DNA from: Lytechinus variegatus
Lineage: Eukaryota; Echinodermata; Echinoidea; Temnopleuroida; Toxopneustidae
Direction of reading: 5' to 3'
DNA length: 64,000 nucleotides
Assembly (NCBI RefSeq): GCF_018143015.1
Contig: NC_054747.1
Location: 38,175,233-38,239,232, forward strand
Below, one piece after another: positions 45,830 through 57,962 of the stretch. The stretch's first letter is position 1, and every line of letters starts with the position of its first letter. The position numbers and the translations under genes are program-made. Below the pieces are notes generated by a model. It was not told where the DNA came from and searched no databases. It saw only the letters and a list, made by a program, of their open reading frames with translations.

Positions 45830-48690
45830 TCATTCATCCGCCATTATGCTTTTTTCCCCAGATTATGAAATATTATACTTTGAGTGTGGGAACATTCATT
45901 TCGAAAGTGAATGTTTATCGTACTTTCAAATCACAAGAATAAGGCTGTTTGATCTTAACAAACTGATATCGTTCATATCAACTTTATAAACTCCACAAAG
46001 CTGAAACTGTTGAGCCTGTACTTAAATCTGATGCAATGAATGCAGAAATGAAAGCAATCAATCAAATTGCAAGTCTAATCTTAGGGATAGATAATAATGA
46101 TAATGATTGCTAAAAACGGCACTTTTCCAAAATGATAAAAATATCAACTATTGAATTTCAGTCCCCAATAATCGACCTTATGTATTGGCAAATTTGCAAG
46201 TAAGGAGTTTAAAGAAAGGAACTGTACAATGGGAATGTCATAGTAATGTTAGAAAGAATCTGAAAAATGTATCTCTCTTTCAGTCAAACTTCTATCATTC
46301 CAATTTTTTCTCGAATTTCCGTGAGTAGTGAGATAAATTTGTGTCCATGTTATATGCCTGTTTAGCTTGTTGTGTGGTGTTTATAATTGTGCTGGAGAAA
46401 CACCTTCGATGCCCTCGGTCTGTATTGTGACGTCACGGATGAGGTGCTATCTTAGTGAGATGGCGAAGATTGACAAGCGTAGTAGACTAAATCTAGTTTA
46501 ATTCCATGCACCACATGCTATTCCAATTATCATTGTCAATGGTGGTCACCTTCCCATGTTAAACACCCACCCTATATGTCTCTCATCAATTGGTCATATT
46601 TACAGATCGTCTGTAATTCAACCTAATAGGTAAAAAATGGTCAGATGTGGATCCAGATGGGGAGCATACCCGGCCCGTGCCCCCCCTCCTTTTAGACGTA
46701 TAACAAATATTTTTTAGGGGAATATGTCATGCCTACCCAGAAGGCCTTTTTTTGCTCATCATTTTTTTTTCCGGACATAAATCAGTCAAAATGCCCCCCA
46801 TTAGAATATCCTGGATCCGTCCAAGGTAATAATAATTAGAAAGGAAGGCTGCCCCGTCCCCCTCAAAAATGTAAAATCAATACAACTCAAAGAAACTGTA
46901 AGCGAAGGATAAAAGCAACCGAGCTTGTCATTGATCCGCTTTTGAGAGTGAAATTGAAGGATTTCGTTCATACTTTTGGTGAATGTCGTGAAATTGTCAG
47001 AAAAAGGTGCAAGTTTTCAAAATTGTGTGTGTGTGTGTGTGGGGGGGGGGGGTGGAGCGTAACTGCCTTGGCCCCTACCCCCCCCCTTTTTTGCGTAAGG
47101 CCGACCATGCTCTAAAAATAACTTCTTACGCAATCTGCAAAACATTTTTGAGTCGGTAACGTCTTGGAAAAACCATTCAAAATAATATGAAAAACCAAAA
47201 AGAGGAAATATATTGTATTCCTACAAGTTTGCATTATCCTCCATGAAAAATAATGATAATATTGTCTTTCTTTTCATTAATTCTATTGTATGATTGATGA
47301 AAGTACAAATCAGCAAATCTTTATTAAATCTCACATGAATTGTTAGAAATCATCTAATTGTTTATTATTGCTATATTTTTAACAGTTGAAAATTGTTATT
47401 TCAGAGAGGACAACAATTAAAATATTATTTTTTCATCAATCTTGCTCTTCTAAACCTTCACTTCATATTCGTTTTAAATGAGTTCTTTATTGGAATATTT
47501 ACAAAGAAAATTATTTAACGTTTCTTGTCAGCATATCACTGATAATGTTCACTCTAAGTCTCTAATCGCCCAATAAACGTTGGTCATGACTTGCAGTTAA
47601 CGCTATCTTGCTCGGCGGCTCTGAATCGCTTCATTTATCCGAATCCAACCAATTTACAGAGCCAATATTACTTCAAATGTCATCTTTTAAAAAGGAATCT
47701 TGTGTTTCTGAGAGTAATTATTGTAGATAAAATTGTTTGCCTGACGTATCGCAATGTAAATGAAGTCTTCTGCGTTCACGCTTGGTTACATATGAGACTG
47801 AAGGGCGTCTTTCTTGCCTCGTTAAGTTTTGGAGTTTCCAGTTATGAAAGATATTTTTCTGTTCTTTTATATTGTTTTCATATACATATACAAGGGTGAA
47901 GGCTGGTTTGAGCATGTGGAGGTGGAACTAAAGTGCTATGGGGGGTGCACATCTTGGGGAGTTTGAAAAAAAAAACCGTTTGGAAAATCAGCTGTTGAAA
48001 GCAGAAGAATGGGTACAAATTCCGTTTTGCTTGTTACTGTCGGAACTCCTCTGCACCTCGTCTGGGGCCAGTCCCCCTCTAGCGGTCGGAGGGGCACGTG
48101 CACCCAGCATAGCCCTTGTTATATTGTTTCTTTAAAATAGTTATTCATTTGTATTTCTTCATTTTATTTCTGGTAATTTGTTTATGAAATTAATAATTTA
48201 TTTATGAATATATGGTGGCATGTTTCATACGCATATTTGGAGCGTTATCTTGTAATAGACCACTATTTATTCTTTATTTACAATATATTTATTTGTATAG
48301 AACCCAAATTACATTCTTATCATTTATGTATATATTGATATTTTATGTTTACAGGACCATGCTGAAAAACAGTCAATCTGAGCTTGTTATCCTGTATTAA
48401 GATGTTTTGATAAAATTTTTTTTACATAATTTGAAAATAATTAGGTGTGGGAAATTATATGTACCACAGAAAGAGTTTTCTAGCGTGGATACTTCTAGTG
48501 GACAAGAATCAAACCTTGACAAAGCTAACTGACATCCCAAAGTTGATTGAAAAAATAGATAAATTAATAAATAATTACATAATTAAATTGATAAATGAAT
48601 AATTAAATAAGTTCATAAATAAATAAATAAAACATCTATTTAAGGTGATGTTTGAAATCTTGTTTCATTATTAATCGTCACATGCTCTAT
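45830..48690. other. Intron 1 of prepropeptide gene 1, mostly unremarkable
   Basis: 46640-46825 looks like a degraded GGATCC-ended MITE (GTGGATCCAGATGGGG … ATCCTGGATCCGTCC). A (GT)n-(G)n tract lies at 47022-47052 and an (AAAT)n run at about 48556-48635. No coding exon recognised. Confidence 0.45.
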
Positions 48691-48704
48691 TATTTCAGTC
48701 AACC

Positions 48705-48912
48705 ATGGCTTCAAAGCTACTCGCAGTCGCCCTCGTTGTTCTCCTCGTTGGGTCTGTATGCGCTTTCTTCGACCTCGACGAGGATGATGGCGGCATGGCC
48801 AATGGTTATGCGGACGATGGGTATTCTTTAGATGAGTTCATTGACAGTCTCCAACCCTCGCTCGCAGTCAAGAGAGATACTAACAGAGCCAAGGCTAACA
48901 GACGATACTTCA
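48705..48912 (+). CDS. Prepropeptide gene 1, coding exon 2 (signal and prosegment)
   Basis: Begins 6 bases after acceptor TATTTCAG|TCAACC with ATGG context. Ends TTC A|GTAAGT, phase 1. Without splicing the frame stops after two more codons, which explains the apparent 71-residue ORF. Confidence 0.85.
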
Positions 48913-49391
48913 GTAAGTAAAATGGCTTTTTCATTGTTATCATTTTTTTTTCAAAATATTTCCTTCGTTTCGTTTTTTTCTCTTCAGAAGCTTACTACAG
49001 AAGTTTTATTCATTAATTTCGTTAATATGTTGTTTTGCTGATTAACAATGCAATGATAAGAACACTATGATTTCAAGTTTAAAGCAACTGTAAAAAGGGT
49101 ACCGGTAATATTTTTTTGTATTTACTATGATTACTTTCATAATTATTTGTCCTCTATAATTGCTTTTCAATAAGAATCATTTGATGTCATTCACAACTTT
49201 TGTTTTAACTTGTATCAGGGCGGATCCAGGATTTCCCAAAAAGGGATGGCATATTTTTCGGAGGAAAATTTTGACAAGCCCCACCCCCCTAAAAAAGTTT
49301 TCAAACACAAATTAATTCAATTTCTAAAGAGGGGCACACCCCTGTTCTAATGGCATTTTACATTAAATGTTTTTATTTGCTTCTCAGAGGC

Positions 49392-49422
<31 letters not shown>

Positions 49423-52400
49423 GTGCCTCCTGTGCCTCCTGAATCCACGACTAGCTTATATATATAATGTCAACATGGAAACGGTTATATGCCGACCATT
49501 CTGAATGAGAAATAGAATGTAATTAAAATTTAATCTGTATCCCTGTCTTCAATGGAAAATTAGGTGCAAAAAGGTACACTGAAAAGCAGATCTATCAGGA
49601 GCCCCGAGGAGACGTAATTTGTTTGTTTTTTCCAAACCAATTGCCATGAATTCTCTCGACATATAACTCGTTCTCATAAGGTAACCTCGGGGTAACTTTA
49701 CCTCTTATCTCTTTTAAACTAGTTTAAAAAAAAATCATGCCATGTATTCTCTTTTGGGGGACCTTGCTTTGACAAGTTCAGCTTCTTGAGGATGTCTCCT
49801 CTTTCGTGACATACATGTATAATATTCATGCAGGGATGCAGGAGGGGGAGGGTGCATGCATACCCCGTAAAATTTGAAAATGCCGCATGATTTAGCCGAG
49901 TTGTTGGAGCGAGTTATAGGTCTAGGGAACATGTCGAGAGAACGAGGCGGTATTTAATTGGAACGAGTTATCCAGGACAATGTGTGTTACGTCAATATGT
50001 TACCTATAGGGACTCCGTACAGCCCATTTAGGCATGATTATCTTTAACAAATGAACTTTCTGACTTTATTGCTTATCGTTTTATACCAAACGCAATCGAT
50101 AGACGAAATGGAGAAAAGGAAAAAGAAGGATAAAAATAAAAGAAAGAAAGGAAAAAAAGAAAAAGAACAGAAACAGAAGGAGAAAAAAGAAAAAGAAACA
50201 GAAATCGAAACAATCAAACAACCGGCAAGATAACCGAATGTTAGCCAACGCCAGTACATCAGTAAGTAGTTCATGATTCATAATATATTTACACATCATT
50301 CATCATGTTCTCATTACCACTTTGTGATATTTCATCCAAGAGAGTCGGCTTTATTCCCACCATCTTTTTTCATGTTTGTGTTTTTCAATGTGCAAAGTCC
50401 GTAAATTCGTGTTCACGTATCCTTCGCATCTCTCCCCGTTGCACCTTTGTCATCATTCATGTCGATTTTACATTTTTAAATGTGCACACCATCGTATAGC
50501 ATTTCATTTATTGAAAGCAGGATAAAAGAGCTTTTAGAATAAATGCCTTATTGCTCACGGGCATAGGTGCCGCGGCCGGGGATCGAACCCGGACTTTCCA
50601 TGTATAGCCAGGTGCATTAGACCACTCGGCCACGGCACCTTTCATTAGCATGTTAGCTGCGATCATCGTACGATGGATTCGTCTACGACTTGTAGGGGAT
50701 CGTAGGTCGTCACGTTCATGTGCAAAGTCCTTAAATCACCGTTCACTTATATCGCACCTTACTCCAATTGCACCCCATGTCACCATTCATGCGATTTTAC
50801 ATTAGCATGTTAGCTGCGATCATCGCACGATGGATTTGTCTGCGACTTGTAGGGGATCGTAGGTCGTACGGGTTATGGCAAAGTCCTTAAATTCACCGTA
50901 TTACTCTTTTTGCACGCTAGTCATCATTCATGCGATTTTACATTAGCTGTTAGCTGCGATCACGCACGATGAATTCGTCTGCGATTTTTGTAGGGGCATC
51001 GTATTTTTCGCCACTGCGGCAAACAGTACGATTTCATGTGTTGGAAGTCGTAAAGGACGAGAGAAAAAGTCATATACAGAGGCCGTTCCGAGAGCTACAA
51101 ATATCGTACGATGTCCATACGGTGAAAGGGCGATGACTCTATGTTTATCGTACGATGTGTGCGTATTATGTCGATATACGGTACCCCTGCAACGGGTGCA
51201 ATTTTGTGCAACATGTATTGTGACTAAATGATCGCACGAGTAATTGTGAAAGCCCCTTTAACGGTCCCTACATGTATAAAAGGAAACGAATCTTACGTTT
51301 TTGATTTTTTTTATACCTCATCGACTTACAGTTAACCGTAGGGAAATCGCATGATCATCTTACGCCACTATTACCAATTTCCTTTAATTGGAGCCATGTA
51401 TTTTATTAGAAGTTGCATCAATTGTGGTAACAGAGTTAGACAGTTTAGTTTTAAATTTTTAAACAAGATTTTACCATCAAGAGACAATTTATTTAAGTGG
51501 CATGTATTAGAAAGCAACGATTAACATTTTTGGAGAAGTTGATACCACTTTCATTTCATATGTATTGTTAATATGTTTGATTATTTTGGAAAGTCATAGA
51601 AAGGTTGGTATTTATATTTTCAAGATTACTATTTCTATAGATGAAAAAACATTAATTATAGGTTATGATCTGCAAAATGCCAGCAATATTATGAATATCT
51701 ATTTTGTGTTATTACTCAATATGTTTATTTATCGAAATTATATAAAGAGCTATTTAAGGAAAAAGATTGATGCGAATTCTTTATGGATTGAATTCAAATT
51801 ACTATTATTATTTATTTAGAAAGTTTATGTAACAAAAAACCAAGTCGGAATTTTGAAAAAAAATGTGATATCAAAAAATCATTGCATTATTGAATTGAAT
51901 TGGTTTTTTTTATTGTTTGTATATAAATGTACATGTTATGTGAATAAATACTTCGATTAAGAGGATAAAAGAAAAGAAAAAAAAAATCTTACGCCACTAT
52001 AAGGAGATAATGCGAGTACAATAATACAGATAATGTTACTTCTAATTTGATTGAAAATTGGAGTATCATACTGTTTTAGGTATGTCTAATCATTTAAATC
52101 AAGTTTGGTTGGAGTGAAAATTGACCTTCAGGACTTCGGTATCATACTGGTCGAATTTTGGACGAACACTGGGCTAAATTATTTTAAGTTCATACACGCG
52201 TATTAACATAACATAATTATTATGTCACTCTTTACATCGATTTTGCTGATCATTTCCATAAAACCATTTCATTAGCATGATTAGTCATTTTATCATGTTA
52301 TAACCATGTATATTCATTGGCGGTGGAAGCCAAAAAAATTAGGGGGGACCACCAAAATATTTTGACAAGCAAAAAAAAAAAAAAAAAAAAGAAAAAAAAA

Positions 52401-52934
52401 TTATCAACGTAAATTTTTTTTTTTTGGGGGGGGGACGCAGGAAACAAAATTGACAAGCCAAAAAAGAAAGAAAAAAAAGTTTATAAACAAAAAATCTAGG
52501 GTGGGGGGGAATCGTCCCCCACCTCAAATTTAGGGGGGACAGTCCCCCACCCCGCTTCAGCCGCCGATGTGTTATTGTATAAATGATGCCGATCACAGAT
52601 GGAATACGTGAGGTACTTTGAAAAGTTCTAGGCAAAGCCGATGAAGTTTGGACTGTATTCAGATACTCAAACTTTATTACATCATTGATTCCTTATGCTT
52701 TGTATGTAACGAGTAATCCATAGAACTGTTTATTCAGTTAAAATTTTGGTAAACTTTGACATGCCCGAACTTCTTATTTTACATCTGATTTTGATGAAAT
52801 TTTCAGCGCTATGCTAGTTTAATATTTCTCTATTATTCAAATCAACATTCTTCTTGGATGGACTTGAGCTTTAAGGCACAAATAAGATGATGATGAAAAT
52901 GATAATAGTACTACTGCTGCTACTACTACTACTA

Positions 52935-52972
<38 letters not shown>

Positions 52973-53226
52973 TACTACTACTACTATTATTATTATTACT
53001 ACTACTACTTTACTACTACTACTATACTTACTACTACTTTACTACTATACTACTACTACTACTACTACTACTATTACACTACCACTACACTACTACTACT
53101 ACTACTACTACTACTATCCTCCTTCCTCTACTACTACCGTTACCACTATACTATTACTACTTCCACTACTACTACTATACTACTACTATACTATACTACT
53201 ACTACTATTACTATTACTACTACCAG

Positions 53227-53270
<44 letters not shown>

Positions 53271-53281
53271 TATACTACTAT

Positions 53282-53326
<45 letters not shown>

Positions 53327-53409
53327 CACTACTATACTTCTACTATTACTACTACCACTACTACTACTCCTCTTCCTCCTACTACTACCACTTCTACTAC
53401 TACTACTAT

Positions 53410-53471
<62 letters not shown>

Positions 53472-53474
53472 TTA

Positions 53475-53511
<37 letters not shown>

Positions 53512-55315
53512 CACTACTACTACTTCTACTATTACTACTACTACTAGTAGTTATAATGATAATAATAAATTCTCTTTATCATATTCCAGTGTGTCCTCCG
53601 ATTACGGGATCTTCCCAAGAGTGTTGGTGCCACAAGAAACCGCCACAGAGAATATTCCATTGCTTCGGTGAGATACACGAGTTTGAGTATTCAATTATAT
53701 GCTTTTAGGGTTTAGTAAAAACCTGGGGGTGTTTCACAAAGATTTAAGTATGACTTAGAGTCGCACTTAAATGCCTAGTTGCGCGCAGTATAAAAGGCAT
53801 GACAGCATTGGTCAGATCTTGCCAAGAGGACGCGCACTACTGCGTATTGATCAATAAGATTGCGCGTTGCATAATAATGTACGCGTCGACATATAAGTGC
53901 GACCTAAGTCATACTTAAATCTTTGTGAAACACCCCATGTCATGTTATTAGGGTGTTTCACTTCCAGGGGGGCGTTTCACGAAAGGACTTGTTGGACGTT
54001 TTATCCGACAAGTTCCATTTTATCCGACAGTTACCATAGGAACAGTGCCTCTCAGCCAATCAAAATCATGGAAAGATGTCAGATCTGACAACTTGTCGGA
54101 TATAAAAATATTGATGAAACGCTCCCCTGGACTCACGACGGATTCAAGAACATAGGAAATATATTGACAAATTCCCTTCGTGACAAAGCACAGCCAAGAA
54201 GTCTTTGTCGAAACTTTGTGAATCAAAAGAGCATTTTCGTCTTTGAACCAATAGTTGTAAAAGATCTTTCTCTTACCAAGCTGCCTCTGAATCCAACAGA
54301 ATCCCTTTGTACGTGCGTAATGTCACCACTTTTAATTCTTTTAAAAATACATTTTTGAAATATATCTGTGCTAAATGAAATTAAATCACTGATTTGTACC
54401 GGGGGAGGGAGGGGGGGGGGAGTAGGTGTAGGCTATATGTTTTTTTCTTTTCTAATGAGTTCACTTTAATGTCTGAAGGTCAACTTCCTTTTCATTATGG
54501 TAATCATATCCTTATTGCAAATAAACTGGCTCCATGGAAGACCAGCAGCAATGCATTATTGCAGCTGAATATGGATTACCAGCCGTATAATTAACTTTAT
54601 TGCCTTACCTTTTATTCTTGTATCTTAACATTGACCTCATCATCTCATGTTATGTATATATGTACTCTGTATTTGTTATTTTATATACGGAAATAAACAA
54701 ACAAACTCGGGACCAGCGACATAATTGCAATTTCTCGTCAGCTCCGAAACTTAGGACGAAACTATTGTTCCGGTTCATCAGTTTTCGACAAAGACCTCCC
54801 AGCTGTTCGTTGTCATTTGCCAATCATTTTCAGAACATTTACTGTATTTTTGAATACGTCGTGCGTCATGGGAACGGAAGCAATTCTAATAATTGATTTT
54901 TAATGACCACAGTTTGCTTGTGTAAATGAAGATCTAACTCCACGATGTCATTGTAACAATTAAACATGATATCAAAGGCTTTTCATCACTTTTTGCGGTA
55001 ACTAGCATTAGTTGCCATGACATTGGCACATATGTAAACATGTGAATATATGAATTTTATTGATGTCATATAATCTAAAATCTTTTTCATCAAGTACTTT
55101 ATGATTTCGTTCATATAATAGTTATCGTGATTTCGAACAAAAATCTGCAGCAACAACAAACGTTCATTCACCCATATGAACGATTCGTGTGTAAAATGGG
55201 ACAATATATATTTATGGCAAGTGAGAATAAAGTTACCGTTTACCGTTTGATATCATTCACAATAGTAATAGTTACTTCTTTTTTATTTAATGTAGGGAGA
55301 TCCAATGGAAAATAA
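48705..55315 (+). CDS. Prepropeptide gene 1: secreted cationic four-cysteine peptide
   Basis: Coding exons 48705-48912, 53590-53667 and 55296-55315 join in matching phase 1 to 306 nt, 101 residues. Residues 1-20 are a signal peptide (MASKLLAVALVVLLVGSVCA). 21-55 is an acidic prosegment with ten Asp/Glu. KR at 56-57 and RR at 66-67 are cleavage sites. The mature part (58-101) is strongly basic with C71, C81, C83 and C94 (C-x9-C-x-C-x10-C), predicting two disulfides. FGR at 95-97 could allow amidation after Phe95. Acidic prosegment plus cationic Cys-rich product is the usual antimicrobial-peptide layout, but a bioactive hormone is equally possible. No named family recognised. Skipping exon 3 would keep the frame and yield a linear cysteine-free peptide. 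Confidence 0.72.
49216..49451. mobile_element. hAT-like MITE with long poly-G tract
   Basis: CAGGGCGGATCCAGGATT at the left, CTGAATCCACGACTAG at the right. The flanks CTTGTAT and CTTATAT are an imperfect duplication. A run of about 28 G starts near 49393. Same group as 37322-37551. Confidence 0.6.
50051..50233 (+). CDS. Doubtful short ORF: hydrophobic start then lysine-rich tail
   Basis: MNFLTLLLIVLYQTQS would be a short signal peptide, followed by an extremely Lys/Glu-rich tail encoded by a purine-rich simple repeat (GAAAAAGAA type). It lies in intron 2 of prepropeptide gene 1. No splice sites or promoter support it. The tail is what any A-rich purine tract encodes, so chance is the leading explanation. 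Confidence 0.15.
   Translation: MNFLTLLLIVLYQTQSIDEMEKRKKKDKNKRKKGKKEKEQKQKEKKEKETEIETIKQPAR
50391..51010 (+). repeat. Tandem repeat of about 165 bp, interrupted by a SINE
   Basis: Units contain GTGCAAAGTCC, CATTCATGCGATTTTACATT, GTTAGCTGCGATCA and CGACTTGTAGGGGATCGTAGG, starting near 50391, 50720, 50876 and with a partial unit near 50940. The first unit is split from the rest by the SINE at about 50540-50641. Confidence 0.7.
50540..50641 (-). mobile_element. tRNA-derived SINE head
   Basis: On the minus strand GGTGCCGTGGCCGAGTGG, GTCCGGGTTCGATCCCCGG and CGGCACCTATGCCCGTGAGC follow in order. The acceptor stem pairs perfectly (GGTGCCG/CGGCACC) and the D and T arms look tRNA-like. The anticodon arm (CCTGGCTATACATGG) does not fold, so this is a SINE head rather than a tRNA gene. 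Confidence 0.75.
51372..51986 (+). mobile_element. 5'-truncated L1-like LINE with 14-bp target duplication
   Basis: TCTTACGCCACTAT occurs at 51358-51371 and again at 51987-52000, flanking a 615-bp insert that ends in an A-rich tail (GAAAAGAAAAAAAAAA). An AATAAA lies just before the tail. The insert encodes about 80 residues (51565-51819) ending YFVLLLNMFIYRNYIKSYLR and SLWIEFKLLLLF, which is the style of an L1/Tx1 ORF2 C-terminus. It lies in intron 2 of prepropeptide gene 1. Confidence 0.85.
52316..52567. mobile_element. MITE with GGCGG(T/C)GGAAGC-type ends
   Basis: GGCGGTGGAAGCC at the left and CGCTTCAGCCGCC at the right are imperfect inverted ends. The interior holds A-runs, G-runs and repeated GACAAGC/AAAAAGAAA and GGGGGACAGTCCCCC segments. 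Confidence 0.6.
52750..52875. repeat. Right-end fragment of the family A inverted repeat
   Basis: TTTTGATGAAATTTTCAGC, TTTCTCTATTATTCAAATC and ATGGACTTGAGCTTTAAGG match the right ends at 14379-14407 and 15356-15388. Confidence 0.6.
52905..53555 (+). repeat. 650-bp (TAC)n trinucleotide array
   Basis: TACTAC repeats with scattered TAT, TCC and TTC variants. It ends 35 bases before exon 3 of prepropeptide gene 1. Leu/Tyr/Thr-rich frames across it are artefacts. Confidence 0.95.
53590..53667 (+). CDS. Prepropeptide gene 1, exon 3 (four cysteines)
   Basis: Acceptor TTTATCATATTCCAG and donor TTCG|GTGAGA enclose 78 nt, phase 1-1, encoding CPPITGSSQECWCHKKPP and QRIFHCF. It lies 35 bases after the long TAC array. 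Its base composition differs sharply from the array. Confidence 0.75.
53726..53937. mobile_element. MITE with GGGGTGTTTCACAAAG ends
   Basis: GGGTGTTTCACAAAGATTTA at the left is mirrored by TAAATCTTTGTGAAACACCC at the right; GTGCGACCTAAGTCATAC and its left-arm partner extend the match. The interior is rich in GCGC. Confidence 0.85.
53966..54128. mobile_element. MITE with GGGGCGTTTCACGAAAG ends, copy 1
   Basis: GGGCGTTTCACGAAAGGAC and the right end TTGATGAAACGCTCCCC are inverted. Internal CCATAGGAACAGTGCCTCTC and CAGCCAATCA are shared with 58062-58223. Confidence 0.8.
54129..55295. other. Intron 3 of prepropeptide gene 1 with a LINE tail
   Basis: 54500-54710 resembles a LINE 3' end (CTCCATGGAAGACCAGCAGC … GGAAATAAACAAACAAAC). 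A G-rich tract lies near 54400-54421. No exon recognised apart from the 20-nt one at 55296. Confidence 0.4.
55296..55315 (+). CDS. Prepropeptide gene 1, last coding exon
   Basis: Acceptor TTTTATTTAATGTAG; encodes the C-terminal GRSNGK and TAA. Only 20 coding nt, so the support is splice site, phase fit and the downstream AATAAA at 55835. Confidence 0.6.
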
Positions 55316-55834
55316 TCACCCTGTGACATCATGAAGGAAGGTATCCACGACATACACTGCTGGAATTCACTTATCGATACTTATTTCCCTAAAGCAGTTA
55401 CTTCTATTATAAGATGTTCTGCTCTTCTGGTATATGCCGAAGAGCAATAGAGACACCCTCTTCAAACCGTACCTCAGTAAAATTGTATTTCTTATGATGG
55501 ATATATCTGTATTTAAGTTAGCCCATGTTGGAAATATTAGTATGAACTCGCATGCATAGCGCCATGCTTTTGGATTTTATCATCGAGGCTTTCTGTAAAC
55601 TTTCTTTAAACTTTTCATCGTAGAGGGGGCTGTATTACCTGAAGGTTACTGAAGGGCAGTGTTATAATAATGCCACAGGTTTAGTGTACAATGCCGGTTG
55701 ATTCACTATCTTTAAAAAGGTAATAAGTGGGATGTGCTAATTTTGGAAGTATAAAAACATAATGGATTAGATGTAATAATGGACATTTCATTATAAATTT
55801 AATGTAGAAAATGTAAATCAAACTGATCAATTCG

Positions 55835-55840
55835 AATAAA
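55835..55840 (+). terminator. Polyadenylation signal of prepropeptide gene 1
   Basis: AATAAA 520 bases after the stop codon. Confidence 0.45.
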
Positions 55841-56302
55841 TACATCACCTGCAGAGCAACATTGCATATCGTTCTGGTGTCGTCTGATGATTGTAACGAT
55901 TTTTGTTTTACACCACATTGGGCAGTTGAGTATTTATTTAGATGGATGCACCAAACTTTGATTTTCTTTATTTAATATTTTATCCTCTATTTATAGGATT
56001 CATTACATTTTTTTTCAATCACATTAAGATTACACAGTGATTTCTTTTTTATTCCAAAACAAAACTGACTATTGTAAAATGATGATTACATAATTTTGCA
56101 ATTAGCAGGAGAAGGATTTTCATCATTCGCAGACTACACCTGAATGAAATGGCATCTCCAGACAGAATTAATCAAGAAACAGGGCTGGGATTTTTCTTAG
56201 ATTAACAACAACATATGTTTCATCTTTATTAATCAAAAGAAATTATACATTCAATAATAATATCATAATTTTGGTAATGAAGATGTCTTGAAGATGAAAA
56301 AG

Positions 56303-56640
56303 ATGTAATGATGATGATGATGATGATGTGATGATGATGGTGAAGATGACGACGATGATGTTGATGATGATGATGTTGGTGAAGATGACGACGATGATGT
56401 TGTTGATGATGATGATGATGATGGTGAGAATGACGATGATGACGATGATGGTGGTGGTGGTGATGATGATGATGGTGATGATGATGATGGTGAGAATGAC
56501 GATGATGACGATGATGGTGGTGGTGATGATGTTGATGATGATGGTAATGATGATGGTGAAGATGACGACGATGATGTTAATGATGATGATGATGGTGGGA
56601 ATGACGATGATGATGGTGGTGATGATGATGATGATGATTG
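56303..56640 (+). repeat. 340-bp (GAT)n array with GACGAC and GGTGGT variants
   Basis: ATGATGATGG-type trinucleotide repeat with recurring GGTGAAGATGACGACGATG blocks, similar to but distinct from the array at 32086. Confidence 0.95.
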
Positions 56641-57716
56641 TGATTGATTCTAATATCACATTGGGACTGTCGAGCGGAATTCTATGAATTCCCTTCGGCA
56701 CCAGAAGACCGCCATCATCGTCTCGTCCGCGACAGGTTCCTGCCTTAAAACTAATTGCCTGTACTTATCATATCATGTGTTCAACAAATTCGATTAAAAA
56801 TAGAGGGCAATTGGAATAATGAATTCCCCGGGGGGGGGGGGGGCTGACATTAGATAGTGGATAGCATCCGAGAGAAAGAGAGAAACCCACACATGCTTGT
56901 AGGCGCGGAACGCAAGTAGAGTGTACAAAATGCCCCCCAATAAAAAAATGAAAATAAACTAGATAAATCTAGATGGTCTCACTCAAATGGAGTACGGAAT
57001 TTTCAAATTATCTAGTAAGAAAAAAATCGTCATCAAGAGTGTAATAGTGTCCTGCCCTTGAATTCTCCTTCAGGATGCTATTTTCAATTCGATTCCTAGG
57101 GATACTGTCCACTCTTCAAATAATGTTAGTGACCCCCCCCCCCTGATTTATTCACAATCCCTATGAAAGCCTAGTGAAAGAAATGAAAAAAAGACATATG
57201 GGCATTTATGTGTTGTTGCATGAAATTCAGAGAAAGATTTTAAAAGAAAATATCAAACCTAAAAAAGAAAGAAAGAAAAAACACCAGTAAAATAAAACCA
57301 TAAAAGCGAGGAGAGAAATACATGTGGAGTGTGTGGCCAGGGTGGATGAACCTAGTCTGCAGGCACAGACCCCGATTGGAATTTGATCAACAAGTGTGCC
57401 TACACGCAAAGACTAGCACATACAAAACTTGAGCGAGAGAGCCTTCAGTACACAAGGCATGAGTAGGCTGCACATTCAGACCCTTAACTCGAGTGAAGGG
57501 TTTGCCTAGCAGACTAGGATCAACCTACATGTGTGTCTGTGTGTTGAGGTGCATGTTTGTGATGATTTCGTGATGGTTGTGTGCGTCTACATAAGGAGAG
57601 TGAAATTGTGTGTGTGAGGGTGTGTGTGTGGGTGCATGTGTAAGGGAGATTCTAGGTGTGTGCGAGAGCGAGAGAGAGAGAAAAAAACCCAGAAAGATTC
57701 AGACAGACAGGGATAC

Positions 57717-57962
57717 ACTCTAAAAATATTGTGTAAAAGTGCTCCATGATGGTCGAATGTAATTATGTGTCAAACCAACATTGGGCATTTCCTTTGGGCA
57801 TTTTGATTTATCCAGTGTGATGAAAATGTTGCCCATTCTAAAGTAATTGCTGCTTATTTTTGTTTATCTTACTGGGAAATATGCTTCCCACACTGGGTAA
57901 AATACTGCCCCAAATTGGACATTTAAATCATCCTCGTGGTGGTAAAAAATATTTTTTACAGT
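57717..57962. mobile_element. MITE family B copy, inverted
   Basis: Reads CACTCTAAAAATATTGTG at the left and AAAAAATATTTTTTACAGTG at the right; GGGAAATATGCTTCCCACAC and CCCAAATTGGACA are reverse complements of blocks in the copies at 27360 and 30493. Confidence 0.75.

Noticed and set aside
50051-50233. Signal-peptide-like, lysine-rich mini-protein as a third family member
   Set aside because: The tail is encoded by a purine simple repeat, and there is no MASKLL-type start, prosegment or splice-site support. Kept only as a very low-confidence entry.
52887-53708. 273-residue Leu/Tyr/Thr-rich ORF across the TAC array
   Set aside because: Nearly all of it is the trinucleotide repeat. Only the last part corresponds to a real exon, which is bounded by an acceptor at 53588-53589.
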